Origin: Gemmatimonadota bacterium
Lineage (GTDB): Bacteria; Gemmatimonadota; Gemmatimonadetes; Gemmatimonadales; Gemmatimonadaceae
Direction of reading: 5' to 3'
DNA length: 46,527 nucleotides
Assembly (NCBI GenBank): GCA_028287285.1
Contig: JAQBPY010000080.1
Span: forward strand, 1-46,527
The notes below the pieces were generated by a model. The model was not told the origin of the DNA. It made no database searches and was given only the letters and a program-made list of their open reading frames with translations. Positions 1-8,720 of this stretch are shown in pieces; position 1 is the stretch's first letter; each line of letters begins with the position of its first letter. The position numbers and the translations under genes were made by a program.

Positions 1-16
1 TCAGGACGACAGGGCG

Positions 17-1192
17 CTAGCGTCGCACCGGAACGGCGTGCTCCGCGGACAGCCCGGGGGTAGGGATGTCGTGCACCACGAATGGCTCGAGTGGATCGAC
101 CCAGTGCAGGGTGACGCTCACACCGAGCGTGGAAGAGACAAGGAATGACGTAAAGAGGATCCTGCCATCGGCGAGCCATGCCGGCTGGCCGCTGGTGCCG
201 GTATTGCGCGTGAGCTGCGTGACCGCTGACGTCCGAAGATCGCGCACAAAAACTTCCGTTGCACCGGCCACGACCGCGGCGTAGGCGACGCGAAATCCAT
301 CCGCGTTCCATGAGGGCTCGACCTCCACACCTTGCGAGCCTGATCCCGCCACAAGCGCCGGCACCGCACCGGCGCCCGCGTTCGCGATGAACAGGCCGGA
401 CCCTCCGGACGGTGGTGTGGCGGCAACGTACATGATGCGGTCCGATGCAGGAGCCCACGCGGGTCCCGCCTCCGGCGACGAGGGGTCGCCTGCCGTGACG
501 GCGCTCAATCGCGCGCTCGCCGAGATCTCCGCGGTAGACGAGAGGTCAATGGCGCCGAGCCACACCTTGCTCACACCGGTCACGTTGCTGGTATAGGCCA
601 CGCGCCGGCCATCGGGCGAGAGCGACCCCTGATTTTCGGTACTCGACGTTTGCGTCCGCCGGCGTTCGCCCGTTCCGTTAATCGAAACGGTATACAGCTC
701 GCCATTGCCGTCGCGAAAGCTCGTGAAAAGCACCACGTCGCCATTCACGGACGGGCGTACATCATCCGCGGCATTGGTGGTGAGCCGTGCCAGCTCCCCT
801 CCGTCGAGCGCCATGCGATAGATGTCGCGGTTTCCCACCGCCAACCCATCAAACGCAATTGCTGGCGGCGCCGCGACGGTGAGCGCCAGCGAAGCGCTTC
901 CACCGGCTGCAGAACCGGTAATCGTCAGCGCTCCTGCCTTGAGAAGGAGGACGTCGCCGTTTGCCTGCACCGTAGCGGCATCCGCCGGAGTGATGCTGAT
1001 CTGCTGCGCTGCAACGAGCGTCGTGTCGCCACCCTTCTGCAAGGCCACGTGTACGGACAGGCCACGCTCGGACCGGCCGCGCGCCACGAGGGTCAGCGTT
1101 CCCGGCGTGACGGTACTGTCGCCGCCGCACGCCATCAGGACGGCGAGAAGGCCACACCCGCGACGAACGTTTTTCATGCGCGGTCTCGTCAT
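17..1192 (-). CDS. Beta-propeller (TolB/PD40-like) lipoprotein
   Basis: The 391-residue product begins with a basic n-region and hydrophobic stretch ending in a lipobox (LMAC, Cys22), so it is probably a lipoprotein. Residues of about 30-105 look like a short Ig-like domain. The rest shows PD40/WD40-like repeats with the pattern 'IYRMALDGGELARLT' and 'ELYTVSINGTGERR', as in TolB-type six-bladed propellers. Such proteins usually mediate protein contacts in the envelope; no catalytic residues are visible. The start ATG at 1192 overlaps the stop of the upstream glycosyltransferase gene by 4 bases (ATGA), so it is translationally coupled to it and is the last gene of that minus-strand operon. A substrate or partner cannot be named from sequence. 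Confidence 0.8.
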   Translation of the reverse strand: MTRPRMKNVRRGCGLLAVLMACGGDSTVTPGTLTLVARGRSERGLSVHVALQKGGDTTLVAAQQISITPADAATVQANGDVLLLKAGALTITGSAAGGSASLALTVAAPPAIAFDGLAVGNRDIYRMALDGGELARLTTNAADDVRPSVNGDVVLFTSFRDGNGELYTVSINGTGERRRTQTSSTENQGSLSPDGRRVAYTSNVTGVSKVWLGAIDLSSTAEISASARLSAVTAGDPSSPEAGPAWAPASDRIMYVAATPPSGGSGLFIANAGAGAVPALVAGSGSQGVEVEPSWNADGFRVAYAAVVAGATEVFVRDLRTSAVTQLTRNTGTSGQPAWLADGRILFTSFLVSSTLGVSVTLHWVDPLEPFVVHDIPTPGLSAEHAVPVRR

Positions 1193-2823
1193 GGACGGTT
1201 TGCCGGCTTGCAGTCCACGATGGTTCCCGTGTCAGGCGATACCGCAGGGTTTTCGGGCTCGATGCGCAGCAGCAGCGCCAGATTCTGGCGGTGATCCGGC
1301 ACGGAGCAGAATCTGCTCGGGTGCTCGCGCAGCACCTCGTAGACATAACGCTGCGTCAGGGCGGAGGCATCCACCAGCAGGTACTGCGCGCCGATCTTCC
1401 GCGCCTCACTCAACAGCGTATCGGGCGCCGTGGACAGGGGAAACACCATGGACGGATAGCCTGATTCCGCATAGAGGATTGTCGGCTTTCTGGACATGAC
1501 CACCGCGCCCGCCGGCAAGCGCTCGTGCAGCGAGCGCGCCACCGCAAAATAGTCTTTCCACCCGTTTTCGACACAGGGATTCGGCTCACCGCGGCGATAC
1601 GCCGCGGTGCAGGCGAGGCCACGGGAAATACGCTCACCGTCGTTGACCAGCGCTGCGATGACGCCAATGATGAGTACCACGCCAATCCACCTGTCCGCCA
1701 CATGAAGGCGCACAAAGGGAAATGCGAGCGCGGCGTAGGCGAGAATCAGGGGAAAGATGGGCAGCAGCAGGCGCTCGCCCGACCAGGCCTGCGGCCAGAG
1801 CAGCAGGATGCCGACGTACATGGGAATCCAGAGCTCGGCCACAGAAAGCCGGCCAAGACGCATGCGAAAGCCAAGGGCAGCGAGCACCAGCACCAGCCAT
1901 CCGCCCAGCACCGCGAAGCCGTCGTGGGTACCAAAGAGCAGGACGGGCAGGTGCTGCGAGCCGTAATTCGCCGCGTTCTCGAAGACGCGCGAGATCAGCG
2001 CCACGCCATCCGCGCGGCCCAGCGCGGGTTGATACGGGTCGACATAGCGCAGATAGTCCGCATAGTTCGCCCCCCCGGCATGACGTGCGCGTGCACTCCA
2101 GGCCAGCGCCAGCGGTGCCACCAGGAGCAGCAGGCCCCCAAGCGCGGCATATCTGCCCTTCCACGCCAGCCAGATGAGTGCGGCGAGAAGCAGGGGCAAC
2201 CCCGCAGACCGTGTGAAATACGCCGCGATGGTCGCAAGAATGCCGATGACAAGCCGACCGTTCTTCCAGCCGGCAGGCAGGTCTGTACCAGGCTCGGCAG
2301 ATGCAAATGCCCAGAGCGCCAGCGCCGAGAGTGCAGCAAAGGGAATATCGGAGAGAATGGCGTGACTGAGGTCGAGCACGCCCGGACTCAACGCGATGAT
2401 GAGGCCGCAGACCAGCGCGCCGACAGGCGAAAGCGTGCGCCGCAGCCAGCAATACATCGCGACGACGCCCGCCGTGGACAACGCGACCATCAGGAGCTGA
2501 AGCGCCGCGAATGACTGCTCCCCCAGACGGTACGCCGCAGCCAGGATGAGTGGAAAGACGGGCGGATATAGTGTTTCCATTGGGTGCGCCGGCTCCCAGA
2601 GCCGAACGTAGCCGCGGCCCGTCGCGAGTGCCTCAGCCAGGGCACGGTATGCGGCGTTGTCACCGCCCGCCTGGGGCGTTGGATCATACGCAAGCAGCGC
2701 AACAGCGACATGCAGGCACCCAATGAGAGCGGCACCCTGCCACACGTTCAGTGAAGTACGCGCGCTCCAGGCTCGCACTCGGTTACCGATCTCATGTATT
2801 TGCGAGCTCTGCGGTATGCTCAC
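1189..2823 (-). CDS. Polytopic GT-C glycosyltransferase (PMT_2/ArnT-like)
   Basis: A 544-residue integral membrane protein with about ten or more hydrophobic segments. After the first membrane span comes a periplasmic loop with acidic residues and the 'GGDNAAYRALAEALATGRGY' segment, then 'YPPVFPLILAAAYRL', which match the lipid-linked-sugar glycosyltransferases of the PMT_2/GT39-like class (ArnT, mannosyltransferases). These move a sugar from a polyprenyl phosphate donor onto a lipid or protein on the periplasmic face. The GTG start at 2823 overlaps the stop of the methyltransferase gene by 4 bases (GTGA), and its own stop overlaps the propeller gene, so three genes form one coupled operon. 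The sugar and acceptor are unknown. Confidence 0.78.
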   Translation of the reverse strand: MSIPQSSQIHEIGNRVRAWSARTSLNVWQGAALIGCLHVAVALLAYDPTPQAGGDNAAYRALAEALATGRGYVRLWEPAHPMETLYPPVFPLILAAAYRLGEQSFAALQLLMVALSTAGVVAMYCWLRRTLSPVGALVCGLIIALSPGVLDLSHAILSDIPFAALSALALWAFASAEPGTDLPAGWKNGRLVIGILATIAAYFTRSAGLPLLLAALIWLAWKGRYAALGGLLLLVAPLALAWSARARHAGGANYADYLRYVDPYQPALGRADGVALISRVFENAANYGSQHLPVLLFGTHDGFAVLGGWLVLVLAALGFRMRLGRLSVAELWIPMYVGILLLWPQAWSGERLLLPIFPLILAYAALAFPFVRLHVADRWIGVVLIIGVIAALVNDGERISRGLACTAAYRRGEPNPCVENGWKDYFAVARSLHERLPAGAVVMSRKPTILYAESGYPSMVFPLSTAPDTLLSEARKIGAQYLLVDASALTQRYVYEVLREHPSRFCSVPDHRQNLALLLRIEPENPAVSPDTGTIVDCKPANRP

Positions 2824-3716
2824 CGAACGGCCTCTGCAACAACGAACAAGCTCTGCCCAAATCGAGGCGTCCAGCTGTTCTCGAGCCGGCGCAGCATTGG
2901 GATGGCCAGGAAATCATAGATCCGAATAGCCACGCTGGACAGGCTGCGGCGGCGCAGCACCCGCCCGAGAAGGAACCACGGAACCACCCCGACGGAATTC
3001 AGGTATCGCTGGTAGCTGACTCTGCAGTGACACTCTTCAAGGAGTGTGCGTACGGCCTCTGCCGTGAAACGGCGGTGGTGGCCGAACGCTTCATCCATGG
3101 TACCGTAGAGCATCGTGCCTCCAACGGGCACGAGCAGTATCATGCGGCCGCCAGGCCGCAGCGCTTCGCGCGCGGAGCGAAGCAGCGCATGCGCGTCCTC
3201 CACATGCTCGAGCACGTTGACCAACACGACACTGTCCATCGGGGCGTCGTCCTGGCCAAGTCCCGCAAAGAATCCCGGAACGACCTTTACGCGCGCGTCG
3301 CCGGCGAACCGGCGCTCCAGGATGGGAAGATTGTTGCTGGCCGGCTCCACCAGCGTAAGCGATATTGCCGGTCGCGCGGCGAGGATGGCGGAGGCGAATG
3401 TGCCCGTACCCGCGCCGATCTCGAGCACCCGCTCGCCGAGATGCGGTGCGAAAAGCCCGACGAGCCATCGGTAATAGTTGCGTGCGCGCGCGAGTCCTTC
3501 GAGCTCGCTGCCGCCATAGACGAACGGCTGAGTCAAGACAGGTGCACGGGAGGTGGAGTCGTCAAGTCTCGTTGCGTGGACGGCCGGTGGCCTCGCGGCA
3601 CGCCGTGCGAGGTCAGGGGGATTGTGCGCGGACGTGACTGCCTGCGCAAGCACGGCATCGCGGTGTGAACCTGTTGAATATCTCGTGTTCCGCGCCGTTG
3701 CGCGCCCTTCGTGCAC
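2820..3716 (-). CDS. Class I SAM-dependent methyltransferase
   Basis: The product carries the SAM-binding motif I 'RVLEIGAGTGTFASAI' and a post-I acidic residue (LTLVEPASNN), then 'MDSVVLVNVLEHVEDAHALL' and 'LRPGGRMILLVPV', the normal Methyltransf_11/UbiE-type fold order. The first 65 or so residues are low-complexity and not part of the conserved domain. The longest reading starts at GTG 3716, but a later start (for example GTG 3635) is possible because the conserved part begins around 'FVYGGSELEGLARARNYYRWL'. It is first in the operon with the GT-C glycosyltransferase and propeller lipoprotein, so methylation of a glycan or lipid intermediate is a reasonable inference. The gene diverges from the YfhO-like gene, whose start is only 61 bases away. 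Confidence 0.78.
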   Translation of the reverse strand: MHEGRATARNTRYSTGSHRDAVLAQAVTSAHNPPDLARRAARPPAVHATRLDDSTSRAPVLTQPFVYGGSELEGLARARNYYRWLVGLFAPHLGERVLEIGAGTGTFASAILAARPAISLTLVEPASNNLPILERRFAGDARVKVVPGFFAGLGQDDAPMDSVVLVNVLEHVEDAHALLRSAREALRPGGRMILLVPVGGTMLYGTMDEAFGHHRRFTAEAVRTLLEECHCRVSYQRYLNSVGVVPWFLLGRVLRRRSLSSVAIRIYDFLAIPMLRRLENSWTPRFGQSLFVVAEAVR

Positions 3717-3777
3717 ATCGTCGCTATCTTCGGCAGGTTGGTGGCAGCCTCACCCATTCCGGTCCCGCACAGCGCAC

Positions 3778-6237
3778 ATGAATTTTCGCCGCTCCTCGAC
3801 GTCTGACGGCCCACTCGACGCTCCGGTGATTGCGCGGTGGGCCATTGCGGTTTATGCGGCGCTGTCGCTCGTGTATTTTGCGCCCGCGTTCTTCCCTGAC
3901 CGCCAGATTGCCGGCACGGACTACTTCACCGGCGGCTACTACTTCCTGGAGTTCGCCCTGCGCCGCATGGGCGGCGGTTCCCTGCCCAAGTGGCTGCCCT
4001 ACGTTTTTGGCGGCCTCCCCATGTACGCCAACCCGGGCGGCCTGTTCTACCCCATCCGGCTGCTGCTTGGCGCGATGCTGCCGGTCGCTCGTGTCATGGC
4101 CGCGATGTTCGTGATCCAGTTTGCCGTTGCGGGCATCGGCATGCACCTCTTTGCGCGAGCGCTCGGGGTCAGGCACTGGGTGGCACTCGTGGCCGGACTG
4201 GCATTCGAGTTCACGGGCGTCACGATGTCGTACGTCTATGCAGGACATGATGGCCGCATCATCGCCGCCACACTCACGCCATTGGCGTTCTACTTCGTGC
4301 TGCGCGCGGTGGAATCGGGACACTTTCGCGCATACCTCGGGCTCGCCGCGACGCTCGGCTTCGCGATGCTCTCGTTTCAGCTGCAGAGCGTCTACTACCT
4401 GCTCATCGGGGCGGGTGCCTGGGCCGTGTTCCTGCTCGTCCGCAGCCGCCATGTGCTGCGCCGCAGCCAGCTTGCACGCCGTGCTGTCTTTGGCGTCGTG
4501 TCCGTTGCATTCGCCTTCGCTCTTGCGGCCGTCGACCTGCTGCCCTTCTCGCAGTACATCAAGGACTCGCCGCGAGCCGCGGTCGCGAAAAGAGACTTCG
4601 CTTTCTCCACGCAGTTTTCCATGCCGCCAGTCGAGACGATTGGCCTCGCCGTCCCCGAGCAGGCTGGCATCCTCACCGCATATCGCGGCGCCAATCCGTT
4701 CAAGCTCCACACGGAGTACGTGGGCGCGTTCGTGATCCTCATGCTGCTCATTGGCGGCGTGATCGCCCGCAGGGAACGGGTGTGGCAGTTCATGGCCGGG
4801 CTTGCGGTGTTCATGCTCACGATCAGCTATGGGTCCCACACGCCTTTCTACGACCTGTATTACAGGTTTCTGCCCGGCACGTCAAAATTTCGGTCGCCCT
4901 CCATCTCGCTGTTCCTCGTGACGTTCTGCTTCGTCGTGATGGCCGCGCTCGCCCTTGAACGGCTGGCCGTCATGCGCGACGCTCTGGTCAGGGACACACC
5001 TGGCAAGCACGGGAAGGACTCAGGACCTTTCCCGCTCAAGCGTCTCCTCACTGCCGTGGTCGCGCTGTCGATCGCGGGGTCGGTCCTGGCACTGGGCACC
5101 GCACTCGACGGCGGCGCCCGCGCACTGGGCTGGGGGCGCTTCGGACTCTGCCTGCTGGTGATTGCCCTTCTGCTTCGCGCATGGACGCGAGGCCGGATTA
5201 CCACCCGGGTAGCGAGCCTGGCGCTCGCGGCAGCCACCGCGGCTGACCTCTGGATCATTGATCAGCGCTTTTTCTGGACGCAGCCTCCGCCCGAGCAGAT
5301 GTTTGCCGAAGATGACGTGGTGAAGTTCCTGAAAACACAGGAAACCGGCCGCGTCTGGGTATTTCCGTTTCCCGAAGAACCGGGCGGCGTGCGCTACCTG
5401 GGCAACGGGACGTTCGGGCTGCATACCGATTACCTGATGCGGTTTGGAATCATGCAGGCCGGCGGTGAGCACGGGAATCAACTCTACCGCTGGAATCAGC
5501 TCGCCGGCATCGCGCCCGGCGGCAACACGATCGACTGGCACAACTTCGTGGAGTATCCGGCCATCCTCGATGCCGCGGGGGTCCGCTACATCGTGAGCGG
5601 CGTACGACTCGGGCTCTTCGATACGGAAACGAAAACCGGCATGACGAGCATCCGCGAAGCATTTCGCGGCTCCGCGTTCGTGTACGTCAACGACGGCGCG
5701 ATCTCCCGGGTCGCCCTCGTACCCGCCGTGCGAACCGTTGGCACGCCGCAGGAAGCGCTCGACCTCATGCACACGAACGACTGGGACGCGAATACTCTCG
5801 CACTGGTGGAGACACCCACCGCGCCCTTCACCAATCCGCCGGCGGCACCGGTTGCCGTGCCCGCCGGCGCCGACAGCATTCTCTCGAGAACACGGCTCAA
5901 GCCTGGTGCGAGCCGCATCTCCAGCGACGATCCTGATCGCATCGTCGTGGACGTGGTGGCGACCATGCCGGCGATGCTCGTGCTCAGCGACAACTACGCC
6001 GACGGATGGACCGCGACGATTGACGGACGCGAGACCACCATCCTTCGCACCAACTACACATTTCGTGGCGTTCCTGTCACTCCCGGACCGCACAAGATCG
6101 TCTTCGAGTTCAAGCCGCCCCTGCTTTACGTGGGCCTCTGGATCTCCATTGCGGCCGGCCTGCTGCTCTGCGTGGGATTGGTGTTCGCGATTCGGCCGCC
6201 TCGGCACATCACACGCGCAACCGAGGCCACCGCCTGA
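3778..6237 (+). CDS. YfhO-family polytopic membrane protein
   Basis: About 819 residues counted from ATG 3778, where the hydrophobic protein starts (MNFRRSST); the open frame runs further upstream but that part is not membrane-like and opposes the divergent methyltransferase gene. There are about 12 membrane spans. The early loop 'AGTDYFTGGYYFLEFALRR' and 'GGLPMYANPGGLFYPIRLLL' are typical of YfhO. The large periplasmic part ends with 'LVLSDNYADGWTATIDGRE' and 'FRGVPVTPGPHKIVFEFKPP', the characteristic C-terminal segment. Bacillus YfhO acts in glycosylation of lipoteichoic acid as a GT-C-like enzyme; the role here is inferred only by family and by the neighbouring GT-C proteins. It converges on the DUF2723 gene with 12 bases between stops and no visible terminator. 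Confidence 0.82.
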   Translation: MNFRRSSTSDGPLDAPVIARWAIAVYAALSLVYFAPAFFPDRQIAGTDYFTGGYYFLEFALRRMGGGSLPKWLPYVFGGLPMYANPGGLFYPIRLLLGAMLPVARVMAAMFVIQFAVAGIGMHLFARALGVRHWVALVAGLAFEFTGVTMSYVYAGHDGRIIAATLTPLAFYFVLRAVESGHFRAYLGLAATLGFAMLSFQLQSVYYLLIGAGAWAVFLLVRSRHVLRRSQLARRAVFGVVSVAFAFALAAVDLLPFSQYIKDSPRAAVAKRDFAFSTQFSMPPVETIGLAVPEQAGILTAYRGANPFKLHTEYVGAFVILMLLIGGVIARRERVWQFMAGLAVFMLTISYGSHTPFYDLYYRFLPGTSKFRSPSISLFLVTFCFVVMAALALERLAVMRDALVRDTPGKHGKDSGPFPLKRLLTAVVALSIAGSVLALGTALDGGARALGWGRFGLCLLVIALLLRAWTRGRITTRVASLALAAATAADLWIIDQRFFWTQPPPEQMFAEDDVVKFLKTQETGRVWVFPFPEEPGGVRYLGNGTFGLHTDYLMRFGIMQAGGEHGNQLYRWNQLAGIAPGGNTIDWHNFVEYPAILDAAGVRYIVSGVRLGLFDTETKTGMTSIREAFRGSAFVYVNDGAISRVALVPAVRTVGTPQEALDLMHTNDWDANTLALVETPTAPFTNPPAAPVAVPAGADSILSRTRLKPGASRISSDDPDRIVVDVVATMPAMLVLSDNYADGWTATIDGRETTILRTNYTFRGVPVTPGPHKIVFEFKPPLLYVGLWISIAAGLLLCVGLVFAIRPPRHITRATEATA

Positions 6238-6249
6238 GCCTCGGCTGCG

Positions 6250-8538
6250 TCAGCGCCCCGCAACGGGGGCGTACCCCAGACCTGCGGGCTTGTCCAGCGC
6301 ATTTTCCTGCCCGCCCATCATGCGCAAAAAGTCCATCGATGTCGCAATGTCCGTGATCTGCGTTCGCAGCGCTATTGCCGGTTTGGGCGTCCCCGACGAG
6401 TCCATGGCCTCCGCCATTGCGTTCGCCAGGCGCAGGTACGCATACGGTGTGTTCGCAGAGGCGACATCCATCCACAGACCCTGCCGCACGAGCGTGGATG
6501 GCCCCCGGAATATCTTCCAGAGCGCCTGCGCGCGCGGTACGTCGACGTAGCCTTCCTTGCCGCCGGCCACCGCGCCCGGTACTGCCTTTGGATCAGGAAC
6601 GAGCTTGCGGGTGAGGCCCTGCGTGAGGAAATGCGGCTTGAGCAGTTGATCGATGGCCGACGAGCCGGCACCCAGGCTGAAGTGAATGGGACGCTCGGCG
6701 CCGGCATCGTGGATGATGCGCAGCATGATGATCACGTCGCGCGGGATGCTCGCCGGCGGAATGTCCAGGAAAAAGCCCGCCAGCTGCACGCGGCGCGCCT
6801 CGAATGTCTCGGTCATCTGGGGAATCGAGTCCGCCGCCGTCCGGCTCATGGCAATGACGGGATGTCCCGGCGCCCGGGCGATGACGTCGCGGTACAACGC
6901 CGGCCCACGGGCCACGTCATACGCGTCGGGTGTTCGGGCAATCAACTCCCGCACGTACCAGTCTGTGGACAGATATGGAAGCAGCACGATCGTGACATCG
7001 CGTCGGACGCCAAGCACCTGCTGCGCGAACCAGAGTGGGAACGAGTCGTTGTCGCCGCCCGTGAACAGCACGCCATTGGGCTCCACGCTATTGAGCATGT
7101 CGACGGCGAAATCCTCTGCGAACGTCTCTCCGCGGCGGGATGCGGCGCTCCAGTTGAGCAGCAGGGGCAGAACGGCAATAGCCAGCACTGGCGAGGCCGT
7201 TTGCCAGAGCTTTGCCGGCACACGCCCCTCATCCCGGCGGGTCGCGGCGTTTTCTCCAACGAGCGATTCCGCGATGGTGCGCCACGTGATGCCGAGGCCA
7301 AGAGCGATCCAGACCGACAGGGCGGAGTAGCTCCAGAGATAGAAGTAGTCTCGATCCCTCGCTTCCTGGGCTGCGGGGTTGGTGATCCCCATCGCGAGCG
7401 CCTGCGAGAAGCCAAGCTTGAAATTCAGGTAGAAGATCAGCCCCGCCGTGAGCGTTGTGATGAGCGTCGCAAACGGAATGAAGCTGCGCCGTTCGTGCCG
7501 CCAGTGCGCATAGCCTCCGAGACCCGCCAGCATGAGCATCAGCATCGCGAGTGCGCTCTGCATTTCCGGCGACGTGCCGGTGGGGTCACGAAACCACTGC
7601 CACTTGAAGTACAGCCACCACATTTTCACCTGGTTGGGCAGCGTCTGCTGCCGGTCCAGGATGGAGGGTTTGGCGTACTGCGTCCGGTTGTTCTCGTACA
7701 GAAAGCGATTGAGGGTTTCGCGGCTCACGGTGCAGCCCCAGTGCGGCGCGCCGTCCTCGCAGGCGGTGGGATGTCCTTCGTTGATGCCGAGGCGAAAGGC
7801 AGAGCGGATGGGAAGCGCGACGTATGGAGAAAGTCCCAGCACGAACGCACCGGCACACGCGAGCATGAGGCTTTTGCGCTTCAGCGTGGCCGGCCTGGTA
7901 GCCAGGACAGCCGCAAGCAGCGCCGGCCCGGCGAGCAACCCAGCAATGTGGATCGTGTACCCCAGGCCGAGCCGGTAGCAGAGGAGCGTGAGACGCCGGT
8001 CGGCGCGCGGCCCGTCCGGTGCCGACTGCCAGCGCAATGTCGCCCACAGGTCGAGGGCGAGCAGGAACAGCGAGAGCGTGTAGACCTTCTCATTGACGAC
8101 GGACTGATTCCACACGGTAAACGCCGTGGCGCCCACGAGCGCCGCCGCGGCAGCGGCACAGAGGGCACGCTTCGGCGTGAGGAACGTCCGCGCCACGTGT
8201 TCCGCGGCCAGAAACCACAGTCCGGCGGAGAGCGCGCTGAAGACCGCAACGAGTACGTTCAGCCGCCCAGCCACCGTGGGAGCAATGGGCAGGATGGAAG
8301 CGACGCGGCCCAGCAGCACGAAGCCCGGATTGCCCGGAGGGTGGGGAATTCCGAACCCGAAGGCGGCGGCGATGTACTCTCCCGCATCCCACAGTCCGAT
8401 CGTGGGCGCCAGCGTGGCGAGGTACAGCAGCAGGATGACGACCGAGACGGCCCCCGCCACGCGGTAGGAGGGCTCCGGATTGCCTGGTACAGCATGTGGA
8501 GCGTGTTCGGTTACGGACGCACGGGAGAGTGCTGGCAT
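6250..8538 (-). CDS. DUF2723 membrane protein (GT117-type)
   Basis: A 762-residue protein with an N-terminal membrane block carrying the hallmarks of DUF2723: 'LAPTIGLWDAGEYIAAAFGF' followed by 'GIPHPPGNPGFVLLGRVASI' and 'VNEKVYTLSLFLLAL'. The C-terminal half is soluble, contains 'GVLFTGGDNDSFPLWFAQQV' and 'VLLPYLSTDWYVRELI', and would face the periplasm. DUF2723 proteins related to Bacteroidetes O-mannosyl enzymes are placed in glycosyltransferase family GT117, so protein or lipid O-glycosylation is plausible. It lies next to a YfhO-like and a PMT_2-like protein, giving three GT-C-fold proteins in 8 kb. It diverges from the surface protein at 8721 across a 182-base gap. Confidence 0.85.
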   Translation of the reverse strand: MPALSRASVTEHAPHAVPGNPEPSYRVAGAVSVVILLLYLATLAPTIGLWDAGEYIAAAFGFGIPHPPGNPGFVLLGRVASILPIAPTVAGRLNVLVAVFSALSAGLWFLAAEHVARTFLTPKRALCAAAAAALVGATAFTVWNQSVVNEKVYTLSLFLLALDLWATLRWQSAPDGPRADRRLTLLCYRLGLGYTIHIAGLLAGPALLAAVLATRPATLKRKSLMLACAGAFVLGLSPYVALPIRSAFRLGINEGHPTACEDGAPHWGCTVSRETLNRFLYENNRTQYAKPSILDRQQTLPNQVKMWWLYFKWQWFRDPTGTSPEMQSALAMLMLMLAGLGGYAHWRHERRSFIPFATLITTLTAGLIFYLNFKLGFSQALAMGITNPAAQEARDRDYFYLWSYSALSVWIALGLGITWRTIAESLVGENAATRRDEGRVPAKLWQTASPVLAIAVLPLLLNWSAASRRGETFAEDFAVDMLNSVEPNGVLFTGGDNDSFPLWFAQQVLGVRRDVTIVLLPYLSTDWYVRELIARTPDAYDVARGPALYRDVIARAPGHPVIAMSRTAADSIPQMTETFEARRVQLAGFFLDIPPASIPRDVIIMLRIIHDAGAERPIHFSLGAGSSAIDQLLKPHFLTQGLTRKLVPDPKAVPGAVAGGKEGYVDVPRAQALWKIFRGPSTLVRQGLWMDVASANTPYAYLRLANAMAEAMDSSGTPKPAIALRTQITDIATSMDFLRMMGGQENALDKPAGLGYAPVAGR

Positions 8539-8605
8539 GGCGAGGTGAGAGAGTTCGGCGTCGGCATCGTTACGGTCGTGCTCGCCACGGATGTGACGTA
8601 CGGCA

Positions 8606-8633
8606 TTGACCTATCGTATTTCGAGGGTAACGT
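8606..8633 (+). promoter_or_regulatory. Possible promoter for surface-protein operon
   Basis: TTGACC (8606-8611), a 16-base spacer and TAACGT (8628-8633) resemble a housekeeping -35/-10 pair, in the gap between the divergent DUF2723 gene and the surface protein at 8721. The -10 match is poor, so this is only a candidate. Confidence 0.25.
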
Positions 8634-8720
8634 ATGGGTCATCATGTTCTCGCGTACCGGTTTCGTCTGCTCGCGGAAGGGTTTGTCGCGAGCCCCACTA
8701 GCATTGACCGAAGAGGTGGC

